Shown in pieces: positions 1 to 9,094 of a stretch of DNA of 64,000 nt. A program made the position numbers and the translations under genes. This DNA is from Streptomyces sp. ADI96-02 (GTDB taxonomy: Bacteria > Actinomycetota > Actinomycetes > Streptomycetales > Streptomycetaceae), in contig NZ_ML123034.1 in assembly GCF_003846185.1 (NCBI RefSeq), forward strand, positions 5,468,432-5,532,431. Reading direction: 5' to 3'. Position 1 is the stretch's first letter. Each line of letters begins with the position of its first letter. The notes below the pieces were generated by a model. The model ran no database searches and had not been told where the DNA came from. It saw nothing but the letters and a program-made list of their open reading frames with translations.

Positions 1-335
1 TGAGCGCACCCCAACAGGTCGACCGCATCCTGCTCACCACCGCCGTGGTCCTGCTCCTGCTGGCCGGAACACTGCTGCTGGCCCGGATCTGGCGCGGCCC
101 CTCGATGCTGGACCGGGCCATCTCGCTCGACGTCCTGGCCGCGCTGATCATCGCCGGGCTGGCCGCCAAGTCGGCTTTCGCCCGCGACGCGTTCTACTTC
201 CCGATCATGCTGGTGCTGGCCTTCCTCGGCTTCACCGGCTCGGTGGGCATCGCCCGCTTCATCGCCGTGCGCGACCGCCCCCGGCCCGCGCCCCGCCCCG
301 GGCATCCCGGCGGCGGCGCGGAGGGACCGCGGTGA
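1..335 (+). CDS. mrpF: MrpF/MnhF subunit of Na+/H+ antiporter (5' end just outside)
   Basis: Small integral membrane subunit of the multi-subunit Mrp cation/proton antiporter. The reading frame is open from the first base; the window begins at TGAGCGCAC, so a GTG start one base upstream is likely and would give a 111-residue protein. Three hydrophobic helices are visible, with the family-typical segment GPSMLDRAISLDVLAAL between the first two and FLGFTGSVGIARFI in the last. The C-terminus is a Pro/Arg-rich tail. The stop overlaps the GTG of the next gene (GTGA), so the two are translationally coupled as in mrp/mnh/pha operons. Function is by family; the missing start base is inferred. Confidence 0.85.
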   Translation, partial: SAPQQVDRILLTTAVVLLLLAGTLLLARIWRGPSMLDRAISLDVLAALIIAGLAAKSAFARDAFYFPIMLVLAFLGFTGSVGIARFIAVRDRPRPAPRPGHPGGGAEGPR

Positions 336-691
336 ACGTCCGGCTCCAGATCGCCGACACGGCCGGGGCCGTCCTGCTCCTCATCGGCGCGGCGATCTGC
401 CTGCTCGGGGTGATCGGCATGCTGCGGCTGCCCGACGTCCTCTCCCGCAGCCACGCGGCGACCAAGCCCCAGACCCTCGGCATGGTCCTGGTCCTGGCCG
501 GCGTCGCCCTGCGGCTGCGCAGCGGCATGGACCTCGCCACACTCGCCCTGATCGCGTTCTTCCAGATGCTCACCGGGCCCGTCGCCTCGCATCTGGTGGC
601 CCGCTCCGCCTACCGCACCGGCCAGATCGAGCACGGCGAACTGCTCCTCGACGAACTCGACGAGCAGCTCACCGAAGAGAGACGGCCCTGA
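332..691 (+). CDS. mrpG: MrpG/MnhG subunit of Na+/H+ antiporter
   Basis: 119-residue membrane protein, the usual last subunit of Mrp-type Na+/H+ antiporters, which act as one large complex in the cytoplasmic membrane in pH and sodium homeostasis. Three transmembrane helices are visible (about residues 11-31, 45-63 and 70-92), with the conserved stretch GVIGMLRLPDVLSRSHAATK and an Asp/Glu-rich cytoplasmic tail. It starts at the GTG overlapping the mrpF stop. No further mrp gene follows, so the operon probably ends here. Confidence 0.87.
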   Translation: MNVRLQIADTAGAVLLLIGAAICLLGVIGMLRLPDVLSRSHAATKPQTLGMVLVLAGVALRLRSGMDLATLALIAFFQMLTGPVASHLVARSAYRTGQIEHGELLLDELDEQLTEERRP

Positions 692-816
692 TCCGGGGCA
701 CGTTGAACGCTCCGACGGCCGGGCCCGCGCCGCCGGGACGGGCAGTCGCGCCGATCACCCCCCGGCCGGGCCGCGCGCATGCCATGATGCGGGCAATGCC
801 GGACGCTGGGGGGCGT

Positions 817-1548
817 ATGGGAAGCACGGGCACAGTGCTGCGCGAACTGCGCGGCGCACAGAAGAGCGCCAAGGGCGTCTCGCTCTACTCGCGGTACGTG
901 AACCGCCCGGCGGGCCGGGTGCTCGCCGCCTGGGCGTACCGCATGGGACTGACGCCCAATCAGGTCACGTCCATCAGCGCGTTGTTCACCTACGGGTCGC
1001 TCGCCGCGGTCGCCCTCGTCGAGCCGTCCTGGCCGCTCGGGGCCGCCGTGTGGGCGGGCCTGGCCATCGGTTTCGCCTTCGACTCCGCCGACGGCCAGCT
1101 CGCCCGGCTCACCGGGCGGGGCGGGCCCGACGGCGAGTGGCTGGACCACGTCGTGGACTGCGGGAAGATGATCCTGGTCCACACCGCCGTGCTGATCTCC
1201 TTCTACCGCTTCGCCGAACTACCGTCGCAGGGCTGGCTGCTGCTGCCGCTCGCCTTCCAGTTCGCCGCGGTGCTCACCTTCTGCGCCGGGCTGCTGCGCG
1301 AGCAACTGGGCAAGACCGCCGTGAGCGGCCCGGGACCGGCGGGCGCGGTCGCCGCTCCCGTCTCCCGGGTGCGGGCGCTGGCCCTGCTGCCCGCCGACTA
1401 CGGCGTCTTCTGCCTGGTGTTCGCTCTGCTCGGCGCACCCGGAGCCTTCCGGGCCGGGTACGCCGTGCTCGCGGTGGTGCACACGCTCTTCCTGGCCGCT
1501 TTCCTCGCCAAGTGGTTCAGGGAGCTGAGAGCGCTCCGGGCCGGCTGA
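817..1548 (+). CDS. CDP-alcohol phosphatidyltransferase family membrane protein
   Basis: Transfers a phospho-alcohol between a CDP-linked donor and an alcohol acceptor within the membrane. The diagnostic signature D-x2-DG-x2-AR-x8-G-x3-D-x3-D is complete (DSADGQLARL, then GEWLDHVVD), so the active site looks intact. About six hydrophobic helices surround it. I chose ATG 817, which gives 243 residues and begins just before the conserved RELRGAQKSAKGVSLYSRY; in-frame ATGs at 784, 787 and 796 are alternatives. It converges on, and overlaps by 32 bp, a nucleotidyltransferase gene that could make a CDP- or ADP-activated precursor. The actual acceptor (phospholipid head group, inositol or glycan-linked alcohol) cannot be told. 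Confidence 0.82.
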   Translation: MGSTGTVLRELRGAQKSAKGVSLYSRYVNRPAGRVLAAWAYRMGLTPNQVTSISALFTYGSLAAVALVEPSWPLGAAVWAGLAIGFAFDSADGQLARLTGRGGPDGEWLDHVVDCGKMILVHTAVLISFYRFAELPSQGWLLLPLAFQFAAVLTFCAGLLREQLGKTAVSGPGPAGAVAAPVSRVRALALLPADYGVFCLVFALLGAPGAFRAGYAVLAVVHTLFLAAFLAKWFRELRALRAG

Positions 1549-1966
1549 CGAGGACGTCCAGCGCCCGGCGCAGCTGGGTGCTGGACGTGTGCACGGTGTA
1601 CGGGAAGTAGACGACCTCCACGCCGACCTCGGCGAAGTCGTGCTCCAGCTTCTTCCCCTTGTCCGTGCCGCGCCAGTCGTCCCCCTTGAAGATCACGTCG
1701 AACCGGACCTGCTGCCAGGTCTCGACCTTGTCCGGCACGGTCTCCACGAAAGCGGCGTCCACGAACCGCACGCTGCGGACGATCTCCAGTCGTTCGCGCA
1801 GCGGGATCACGGGTGTGTGGCCCTTGGCGAGCGCGGCCATCTCGTCCGAGACGACCCCCGCGACCAGGTAGTCGCACTGACTGCGGGCGTGCCGCAGGAT
1901 GTTCAGGTGTCCAACGTGGAACAGGTCGTACACCCCGGGCGCGTAACCCACCCTGTGCTGCACCAT
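1517..1966 (-). CDS. Cytidylyltransferase-like nucleotidyltransferase (TagD type)
   Basis: 149-residue enzyme of the glycerol-3-phosphate cytidylyltransferase/adenylyltransferase superfamily, which activates a phosphorylated polyol or sugar as its CDP or ADP derivative. The N-terminal HxGH-type motif is visible as GVYDLFHVGHLNILRHA, and the C-terminal RTEGISTT-type region is represented by PYTVHTSSTQLRRAL. FKGDDWRGTDKGK matches the central loop of TagD-like proteins. The ATG at 1966 is preceded by a GGGGGGAGAG ribosome binding site. The 3' end overlaps the converging CDP-alcohol phosphatidyltransferase by 32 bp, and the pairing suggests a two-step pathway (inference). Confidence 0.8.
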   Translation of the reverse strand: MVQHRVGYAPGVYDLFHVGHLNILRHARSQCDYLVAGVVSDEMAALAKGHTPVIPLRERLEIVRSVRFVDAAFVETVPDKVETWQQVRFDVIFKGDDWRGTDKGKKLEHDFAEVGVEVVYFPYTVHTSSTQLRRALDVLVSRPGALSAP

Positions 1967-2115
1967 CCGTATCTCTCCCCCCACGGTGAACGTGATCCGG
2001 TGATGTTCCGACGACCTTACTGTGAAGAACACTTGTGCAAGCCGTGAACGGATAAGCTCGATGGGGCTGTTCCCCGGGGGGAGCAGCGGCTGTCGTGGGG
2101 GAAGGCGATCGTCCG

Positions 2116-3378
2116 ATGTCCGATGTCGACCGGCACAGGCCGCTCGAAGGCCGCCGCCTTCTGGTGGTATCGACCAACTACGCACCGGAGGTCACGGGGA
2201 TCGGCCCGTACGCCACCCAGCTCGCCGAGCACTGGGCCGCCTCCGGCGCCCGCACCGAGGTGCTCACCGGAATGCCGCACTACCCCTCCTGGCGGCTGGA
2301 CGAGCGCTACCGGGGCGTGCGGCGGACCACCGAGAGCCGCGGCGGGGTCCAGGTGCACCGGCGACGGCACTATGTGCCGTCCCGTCAGACCGCTTTGCGC
2401 CGAGGGCTGTTCGAGGCGAGCCTGCTCGCCACCGGGATGATCGCGCCGCCGCCGGGCCGACCGGACGCCGTGATCGCCCAGATGCCCAGCCTCGCCGGAG
2501 GAGTCCTCGGAGCCCGCCTCGCCCGCCGCCACCGCGTGCCCTACCTGCCCGTCGTCCAGGACCTGATGGGGGCCGCCGCCGCGCAGAGCGGCATCCGCGG
2601 TGGCGGCAGGGCGGCGGCCGTCGCCGCCGCCGCCGAACGGTACGCCCTGCGCGGCGCGGCCCTCGTCGGCGTCATCCACGAGAGCTTCGTACCGGGCGTC
2701 ACCGCGCTCGGCGTCGATCCCGGCCGCATCCGGATCGTCCCCAACTGGACGCACGTACAGCCTCCTTCGGCCGACCGGGCCGCCACCCGCGCCCGGCTCG
2801 GCTGGAGCGAGGATGCCACCGTGCTGCTGCACTCCGGCAACATGGGCCTCAAGCAGGGGCTGGAGGTGCTGGTGGACGCCGCCCGCTCGGCCCCGGACCT
2901 CCGCGTCGTCCTGATGGGCGACGGCAACCAGCGCGACGGGCTGCGCGCCCGCGCCGCCCGGCTGCCCAACGTGGACTTCCTGGAGCCCGCCGGAGCCGAG
3001 GAGTTCACCGACGTCCTCGCCGCCGCCGACGTCCTCGCCGTGACCCAGCGGGCCTCGGTCCTCGACATGAGCGTCCCCTCCAAGCTCACCTCCTACTTCG
3101 TCTCCGGCCGGCCCGTGATCGCCTCCGTCGCCGACCGGGGCGGCACCGCCGACGAGGTCCGCCGCTCCGGCGCGGGCGTCCTGGTCGCCCCGGAGGACCC
3201 GGCCGCGCTGCTGGAAGCCGTACGGGGACTGGCCGCCGACCCGGCCGCCGCCGACGCGCTCGGCGCGCACGGGCCGCGCTACGTCGCACGCCACCTGAGC
3301 CGGGAGGCGGGCCTGGCCCGGTTCGACGCCCTGCTCGCCGAGGTCCTGACGGACGTACGAGGGAGCACCCGCCGATGA
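2116..3378 (+). CDS. Glycosyltransferase, GT4/WcaI-like
   Basis: 420-residue GT-B fold glycosyltransferase probably adding a sugar to the lipid-linked repeat unit of the polysaccharide built by this locus. The N-terminal half has VSTNYAPEVTGIGPYATQLAEH and TGMPHYPSW, typical of WcaI/WbuB-like enzymes; the C-terminal half has the donor-site pattern HSGNMGLKQGLEVLVDAA and the PSKLTSYFVSGRPV segment. I start it at ATG 2116 because GGGGGAAGG lies 11-19 bases upstream; an in-frame GTG at 2095 would sit on top of that site. The stop overlaps the ATG of the next gene (ATGA). Donor and acceptor are unknown. Confidence 0.85.
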   Translation: MSDVDRHRPLEGRRLLVVSTNYAPEVTGIGPYATQLAEHWAASGARTEVLTGMPHYPSWRLDERYRGVRRTTESRGGVQVHRRRHYVPSRQTALRRGLFEASLLATGMIAPPPGRPDAVIAQMPSLAGGVLGARLARRHRVPYLPVVQDLMGAAAAQSGIRGGGRAAAVAAAAERYALRGAALVGVIHESFVPGVTALGVDPGRIRIVPNWTHVQPPSADRAATRARLGWSEDATVLLHSGNMGLKQGLEVLVDAARSAPDLRVVLMGDGNQRDGLRARAARLPNVDFLEPAGAEEFTDVLAAADVLAVTQRASVLDMSVPSKLTSYFVSGRPVIASVADRGGTADEVRRSGAGVLVAPEDPAALLEAVRGLAADPAAADALGAHGPRYVARHLSREAGLARFDALLAEVLTDVRGSTRR

Positions 3379-5066
3379 CGCATCCCAACCGCGCCCTGGA
3401 GGACCAGGACGAACCGGCCCTGCTGCGCGACCAGTTCCGCCAACTCCTGCGCTACCGCGCGCTGCTGGCCACCGGGGTCGCCATCGGCCTGCTCGGCGGC
3501 GGCTACCTCGCGCTCAGCGGCGAGGACACCTACACCGCCACCGGCGAGGTGCAGGTGCGCTCCGCCACCGCCGACCCCTTCGCCACCGGGGCCGCCGCCG
3601 ACAAGGGCATCAACATCGGCTCCGAGCGCCAGACCGCCGTCAGCGACACCGTCGGCACCCTCGCCGCCGGCACGCTGCTCAAGGCGGGCGACGACGTCAC
3701 GGCGCGCTCCCTGCTGACCGGACTCCAGGTCACCAACCCGCCCAACACCCTCACGCTCCGCTTCGCCTACACGGGCGCCACCCCCGAGCAGGCCCGCGCC
3801 CGCGCCGAAGCCCTCGCCCAGGCCTACCTGGCCCACCGCCGGGCGCGCACCGAGGAGAGCATCGAGAACATGTCCGACGGCTACCGCGCCCAGCTCGACC
3901 CGCTGGAGGAGAAGCGCGACCTGCTGGAGGAGCAGACCGGGCTGAACGCGGCCGACGACGTCAGCAGCGCCCGCGCCAACATCATCGTCGCCATCTCCGA
4001 GCTGACCCGGAAGATCTCCGAGCTGAAGGCCCTCGACACCACCCCCGGCTACCTCAACAGGAAGCCCGTCGCCCCGACCTCGCCCACCGGCCCCGGGCTG
4101 CCCCTGCTGCTCGGCCTCGGCGGCGTCGTCGGCCTCGCCCTCGGCCTGCTGCTGTCCTGGGTGCGGCTCGTCTTCGACCCCGCCGTACGCTCCACCCGCG
4201 AACTGGTCCACTCGCTCGGAGCCCCGCTGCTCGGCACCCTGCCCCGGGAACGCGGAGCCGCCGGGGCCCTGCTCGCCATCGGCCGCGGCGGCTCCCGGCT
4301 CGCCGAGGAGTACCGGGCCGTCGCCTTCCGCCTCGCCTACGATCCCGCCTTCGCCGGGAGCCGCCGCCTGCTGGTCACCGCCCCGCGCGACGACAACGCG
4401 ACCGCTGCCGCCGCAGCCGCCAACCTCGCCGCCGCCTTCGCCGAGATGGGCCGCGACGTCCTGCTCGTCGAGGCCGATCTGCGCACCCCGAGCCTCGCCC
4501 GCCGGCTCGGCTCCGCCGCCCACGAGGTGCGTCCGCCGCGCTGGGCCGCGGGCGAGGGCGACGGCAGCTGGCCCACCGGAGCCCGCTCGAACGTGGACGT
4601 CCCCGGCTCCGGGGCCTTCGCCCTGGTGGCCGGGGCCCCGGCGGAGAACGTCCCGCGCGCCCTCACCTCGCCGTCCGTGGGCCGCATCGTCGCCGAGGCC
4701 GACCGCCCCGGCGCGGTCGTCATCGTGCTCGCCCCGCCGGTCCTCTCCTACGCGGACGCGGTCGCGCTCGTCGACCGGGTGGCGGGCGTCATGATCGTCT
4801 GCGACCCGCGCGAGGTGCACCGCAGCGACCTGGAACGCATCCGCGAGATCATCGGAGCCTCCGGCGGATCGGTCCTCGGCGCACTTCTCCACCCGAGCCG
4901 CGGCCGACTGCGCCGGGGCGAGCGCACCCCGAAGTCCGCCCGGCTCCGCGCCAGCGGCCCGGGAGACGGGAGGCCCGCCCCCGCGCCGGGCGCTCCCGCG
5001 CCGACCGGAGACCCGACCGAGACGCTCGGTCTGCGCACCGTCACCGTGCCCGCCGCGCGCCGGTGA
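3375..5066 (+). CDS. Wzz-like chain-length/co-polymerase protein with degenerate BY-kinase domain
   Basis: 563-residue membrane protein with the architecture of bacterial polysaccharide co-polymerases. A first transmembrane helix lies near residues 31-49, an extracytoplasmic domain with coiled-coil character follows, then a second helix (LLLGLGGVVGLALGLLL). The cytoplasmic part resembles BY-type tyrosine kinases: RRLLVTAPRDDNATAAAAAANLAAAF stands where the Walker A loop should be, followed by DVLLVEADLRTPS (A' motif) and VIVLAPPVLSYAD (B motif region). The GK[ST] of Walker A is absent and the A' Asp is preceded by Glu-Ala, so ATP hydrolysis or autophosphorylation looks doubtful. It is coupled to both neighbours through ATGA and GTGA overlaps. 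It probably controls chain length or export. Confidence 0.8.
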   Translation: MTHPNRALEDQDEPALLRDQFRQLLRYRALLATGVAIGLLGGGYLALSGEDTYTATGEVQVRSATADPFATGAAADKGINIGSERQTAVSDTVGTLAAGTLLKAGDDVTARSLLTGLQVTNPPNTLTLRFAYTGATPEQARARAEALAQAYLAHRRARTEESIENMSDGYRAQLDPLEEKRDLLEEQTGLNAADDVSSARANIIVAISELTRKISELKALDTTPGYLNRKPVAPTSPTGPGLPLLLGLGGVVGLALGLLLSWVRLVFDPAVRSTRELVHSLGAPLLGTLPRERGAAGALLAIGRGGSRLAEEYRAVAFRLAYDPAFAGSRRLLVTAPRDDNATAAAAAANLAAAFAEMGRDVLLVEADLRTPSLARRLGSAAHEVRPPRWAAGEGDGSWPTGARSNVDVPGSGAFALVAGAPAENVPRALTSPSVGRIVAEADRPGAVVIVLAPPVLSYADAVALVDRVAGVMIVCDPREVHRSDLERIREIIGASGGSVLGALLHPSRGRLRRGERTPKSARLRASGPGDGRPAPAPGAPAPTGDPTETLGLRTVTVPAARR

Positions 5067-6307
5067 GAGCCCGCACCGCCGTCCTGTGCTCGGTCGCGGA
5101 CCAGGGCGTGGCGGCCCTCACCAACATCCTGGTGCTGGTGGCCGCCGCCCGCCTCTCCACCGTCGCCGACTTCGCCCGCTTCTCCGCGGTCTACCTCGTC
5201 TTCACCGTGCTCCTCGGCGTCTTCGGCGCGTACACCGGACAGCCGCTGGTGCTCAGGCGCGGCGCGGACGAGGAGACGCGCGGCGCGTGCCGCTCCGCCG
5301 CCGTCTTCACCGTGCTCGCCGCGACGGCGCTGGGCGCGCTGCTGGCCGCCGTCTGCCTCCTGGTGCCCGGCGACACCGCCCGCGCGCTCCTGGTGCTCGG
5401 CGCGGTCCTGCCCGTGGTGCTCGGGCAGGACACCGCCCGCTATGCCTTCGCCACCCTCCAGCGACCCCATCTCGCCCTGGCCTCGGACCTGTTGCGGCTG
5501 CTCTGCGTGCTCGGCGCGCTGTCCCTCCAGACGTACGGGGCCTCACCCGCCCGGCTGATCGCCGTCTGGGGCCTGTCCGCGCTGCCGGCCCTGCTGCTGT
5601 CCGCCGCGCTGCTGCACCGGTCCACCGCCGGGGCGCCGCTCGCGCTGCGCCCGCTGCTGCGGCGCGGCCACCTCGGGCGGCGGTTCACCGTCGAGTTCGG
5701 CGTGGGCAACGCCACCAGCCAGCTCTCCGTCCTCGGCCTCGGCGCCGTCGGCGACCCGCTCCTGGTCGGCGCGCTGCGCGGCGCCACCACCCTGTTCGGC
5801 CCACTGAACGTGCTCTTCACCTCCGCCACCTCCTTCGGGCCCCCGCTGCTCGGCCGCATCGCCCAGGAGCGGGCCCGGGTGCGCGCCACCGCGGGACTCG
5901 CCGCACTCCTCGCGGCCACCGCCGCGCTCTGGGCCACCGTGCTCGCCCTGCTGCCCGACCGCGCCGGACGCGAACTCCTCGGCGACACCTGGCCCGTCGC
6001 CGCGGCCCTGCTGCCCGCGACCGGCAGCCAGTACGCGGCGATGGCCGTCGGCACCTGCGGGCTGCTGGCCCTGCGGATGCTCGACCCGCGCACCACGCTC
6101 GCCATCCAGGTGGTGTTCTCGCTCACCGCCGTCGCGTTCCTGGCCTGCGGTTACGCCGTCGGCGGCGTCCAGGGCGCCGCCTGGGGGCTCTGCCTGGGTT
6201 CGGTGTGCAAGGCGGCGGCCACCTGGATCCGGGTGGCCCGGCTGCGCCGGAGAGGGCCCGCGCCCACCGGGGCCGTCACCGCCGACGCCCTGCCCGCCGC
6301 TCCCTGA
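5063..6307 (+). CDS. Wzx-like polysaccharide flippase/oligosaccharide transporter
   Basis: 414-residue polytopic membrane protein with about twelve hydrophobic helices, no signal peptide and a pattern typical of the MOP/PST (Wzx, MATE-related) superfamily. It would flip the undecaprenyl-linked repeat unit across the cytoplasmic membrane. The GTG start overlaps the stop of the Wzz-like gene. Its 3' end overlaps the converging polymerase gene by 32 bp. The assignment rests on topology, length and operon context; sequence motifs in this family are weak. Confidence 0.75.
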   Translation: MRARTAVLCSVADQGVAALTNILVLVAAARLSTVADFARFSAVYLVFTVLLGVFGAYTGQPLVLRRGADEETRGACRSAAVFTVLAATALGALLAAVCLLVPGDTARALLVLGAVLPVVLGQDTARYAFATLQRPHLALASDLLRLLCVLGALSLQTYGASPARLIAVWGLSALPALLLSAALLHRSTAGAPLALRPLLRRGHLGRRFTVEFGVGNATSQLSVLGLGAVGDPLLVGALRGATTLFGPLNVLFTSATSFGPPLLGRIAQERARVRATAGLAALLAATAALWATVLALLPDRAGRELLGDTWPVAAALLPATGSQYAAMAVGTCGLLALRMLDPRTTLAIQVVFSLTAVAFLACGYAVGGVQGAAWGLCLGSVCKAAATWIRVARLRRRGPAPTGAVTADALPAAP

Positions 6308-7814
6308 ACGTGCTGATCAGCAGCAGGCACAGGGCCGCGATGGCCAGCTTCCCCGCCGCCTGGAGCAGTGGGCCGCGCAGCAGGATGAACGTGTAGCCGG
6401 CGATCAGCGGAGCGACGATCGCCAGGACGCTGCCCGGTCCGGGCCCCGCCCGGGTCACCGCGAGCGCGTACCGCCGGTCGGTGCGCGCCGCCGCGTACCC
6501 GATGAGCGCGAGTCCGCCGATCATGCCCCAGCCGCCGAAGTCGACCCAGAACTCCGTCCACAGCGGGGCCGACAGGTTGGTCATGTTCATCCCCATCCAC
6601 TGACCGACCCGGACCCCGGTGTCCTCCGGCTTGCCGCTCCACACGGCCCGGGGCACGAAGAACAGCCCCGATCCCGCCAGTTGGCGGCCGTAGGTGTGGC
6701 CGCGGGCGTCCACCCAGGAGATCGTGTTGGCGAACATCACCGTCTGGTCGTAGTCCTTGGTGGCCAGCGGCTCGAAGACCGACGCCGACTGCACCGGCCG
6801 GTACCCCTCGTCGTCGTACCGGAACCGGTCCGCGTACGGGAAGAGCACCAGCGCCCCGACCACGCCCATGGCCAGCACGCTCCGGTAGACCGCCGCGCTG
6901 CTGGGGAACGCGGTGAACAGCATTGACACCAGCACCGTCAGGAACCAGTAACGCGCGTTGGAGACCGGGTTGTTCACGATCAGGTTGACGACGGCGAGCG
7001 CCACCCACACCAGCACCGTCGACGGCGTCCTGCGGGCCCGGTGCGAGGTCACCAGGCGCCGGGTGTAGAAGAGCAGGGCCAGCAGCGCCGGCACCGTGCC
7101 GAAGCCCTTCAGGAACGCCGAGCCCACGTTCGACTCGCTCGCCGTGACCCCGCTGGCCGCCACCGTCGCGCTGATCTCCTGCCGGCTGGAGAAGAACACC
7201 GCGGGCCCGCCGAGCTTCAGCACGTAGTACCCGCTCGCCGCGAACGCCAGCACCACCAGCAGCCGCAGCCGCAGCGGATGCGCCACGGCCGGCCCGCCCG
7301 CACCCCGCGCCGAGGGCGTACGCCGCCGCAGCGGACGCCGCGAGGCCAGCAGCGCCCCCAGGTCGAACGCCGCGCACCCCACCAGGATCATCGCGATGGC
7401 GGTCACCAGGTCGGAGCGCGGCCCCACCATGGGCGTGGGCGTCTGCCCGATCACCACCTGCGCGAACGGCGCCACGCCCATCGCGATGTACACGAACATC
7501 CAGAAGACGCCCTGGAGCAGCCGCCGCCGGGTGGAGAGGATCATCGTCGACAGCCGGACCCCGGCGTAGCAGGTCAGGACGAGCTGGAGCCAGTACGCGG
7601 TGTCCCGGACGCCGTTGCCGGGCTGGGCGGCGATCACCGCCGGCAGGAAGCAGACCAGCGCCAGGATCAGCGGCACGGCCAGGGCCCGCGACAGCATCGC
7701 CCAGGCGATGGGCCGCGCGGGCGGCTCCGGCGGGCCCTGCGGAGCCGGCGCGTCGGTGGGACGCGTGGCCGCGTCGGAAGCCGGACCGCGCGCCGACGTG
7801 TGCACGGACGTCAT
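6276..7814 (-). CDS. O-antigen polymerase/Wzy-like membrane protein
   Basis: 512-residue membrane protein with 10-12 predicted helices and a long soluble loop around residues 330-400 (DRFRYDDEGYRPVQSASVF onward), as in Wzy/O-antigen polymerases that link repeat units on the outer face of the membrane. The N-terminal 40 residues are Pro/Ala-rich and cytoplasmic. It lies between the flippase and a glycosyltransferase gene transcribed divergently from base 7919. Wzy proteins are poorly conserved, so the call leans on topology and locus content. Confidence 0.72.
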   Translation of the reverse strand: MTSVHTSARGPASDAATRPTDAPAPQGPPEPPARPIAWAMLSRALAVPLILALVCFLPAVIAAQPGNGVRDTAYWLQLVLTCYAGVRLSTMILSTRRRLLQGVFWMFVYIAMGVAPFAQVVIGQTPTPMVGPRSDLVTAIAMILVGCAAFDLGALLASRRPLRRRTPSARGAGGPAVAHPLRLRLLVVLAFAASGYYVLKLGGPAVFFSSRQEISATVAASGVTASESNVGSAFLKGFGTVPALLALLFYTRRLVTSHRARRTPSTVLVWVALAVVNLIVNNPVSNARYWFLTVLVSMLFTAFPSSAAVYRSVLAMGVVGALVLFPYADRFRYDDEGYRPVQSASVFEPLATKDYDQTVMFANTISWVDARGHTYGRQLAGSGLFFVPRAVWSGKPEDTGVRVGQWMGMNMTNLSAPLWTEFWVDFGGWGMIGGLALIGYAAARTDRRYALAVTRAGPGPGSVLAIVAPLIAGYTFILLRGPLLQAAGKLAIAALCLLLISTFRERRAGRRR

Positions 7815-7918
7815 GCGCCCCCCGTTCCGTGGACCGTGAACACTCTAACGAATCAGCCCACTTGAGGGGGCGGGATGGCTACGCTGTGAACAACCGGCCG
7901 AGGTCGAGGGGAACCCTG

Positions 7919-9082
7919 GTGAAGATCCTGCACGTCGTCACGCTCCACACCCCGGACCACGCGTTCGGAGGGCCGACCCGCGTGGCGCTCAACCTGTCGA
8001 AGGTCCAGCGCGCGGCGGGCGACGACGCCCGCGTCATGGCCCTCGGCGACGGCTTCCCGGACGGCGAACTGCCCCGGCAGGTCGAGGGAGTTCCGGTCCA
8101 CCTCTTCCAGGCCCGGCACCTCCTCCCGATGTTCGAGGTCAGCGGCATCACCTCCGCCGCCCTGCTGCGCGCTGCCCGCCGCATGATGCGCGGCGCCGAC
8201 CTCGTGCACGTCCACCTGATGCGGGACCTGGTGACCCTGCCCGCCGCGCTGCTCGCCCTCGCCTCCCGCACACCGCTGGTCGTCCAGACCCACGGGATGG
8301 TCGACCCGACCGAGAAGCGGGTCGCCCAGCTCACCGACCTGCTCGGGGTACGCACGGTGCTGCGCCGGGCCGACGCCGTCCTGCACCTGACCGAGGCGGA
8401 GCGCCTCGACGTGAACGCCGTCGCCGCGCCCGTCCCGCTGACCCGCACCGTACGGCTGGTCAACGGCGTCCGCCCGCAGGAGCGCAAGCCCGCCCGCGAG
8501 CCCGGCCGCCCGCCCACCGTGCTCTTCCTCGCCCGCATCCAGGCGCGCAAGCGCCCCGAGGACTTCGTCGCGGCGATGCCCCACGTCCTGGCACGTCACC
8601 CCGACGCCCGCTTCGTGCTGGCCGGACCGGACACCGGCGCGCTGCCCGGCGTCCTGGCCCTCGCCCGGGAGCTGGGCGTCGCCGGCAGTCTGGACCACGT
8701 CGGGCCGCTCGGCCACGAGGCGGTCCTCGCGGCCGGCCGCGAGGCCGACGTGTACGTGCTGCCGTCGATCGAGGAACCGCTGGGCGTCTCCGTGCTGGAG
8801 GCCATGTCGGTCGGCACACCGGTCGTCATCACCCGGACCTGCGGACTGGCCCCCGACGTGGCCGGGGCCGGTGCGGGCCGGGTGATCGACAGCCGGGTCG
8901 GCGAGGACGCGGCCAACGCGCACAAGGTCGCCGACGCCGTCCTGGAACTGCTGGAGCCCGAGGCCGCCGAACAGGCGGGCAAGGCGGCCTGGGAGCTGGT
9001 GGGCGACCGCTTCGCCATCGACGTCGTCACCGCCGCCCTCCGACGGACCTACGAGGACGTGGTCCGCCGGAGGGGGCGGTGA
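7919..9082 (+). CDS. Glycosyltransferase family 4 (GT-B)
   Basis: 387-residue GT4 enzyme. The N-terminus reads KILHVVTLHTPDHAFGGPTR, typical of the acceptor domain with its Gly-rich loop. The donor domain shows TVLFLARIQARKRPEDFV and the E-x7-E retaining signature in the region EEPLGVSVLEAMSVGTPVV. GTG 7919 is preferred because GAGGGGAA ends six bases before it; the frame stays open back to 7829 without a comparable site. It stands alone, divergent from the polymerase gene and convergent with a GT2 gene. It is likely cytoplasmic and adds one sugar of the repeat unit. Confidence 0.87.
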   Translation: MKILHVVTLHTPDHAFGGPTRVALNLSKVQRAAGDDARVMALGDGFPDGELPRQVEGVPVHLFQARHLLPMFEVSGITSAALLRAARRMMRGADLVHVHLMRDLVTLPAALLALASRTPLVVQTHGMVDPTEKRVAQLTDLLGVRTVLRRADAVLHLTEAERLDVNAVAAPVPLTRTVRLVNGVRPQERKPAREPGRPPTVLFLARIQARKRPEDFVAAMPHVLARHPDARFVLAGPDTGALPGVLALARELGVAGSLDHVGPLGHEAVLAAGREADVYVLPSIEEPLGVSVLEAMSVGTPVVITRTCGLAPDVAGAGAGRVIDSRVGEDAANAHKVADAVLELLEPEAAEQAGKAAWELVGDRFAIDVVTAALRRTYEDVVRRRGR

Positions 9083-9094
9083 GCGGCGCGCCGT

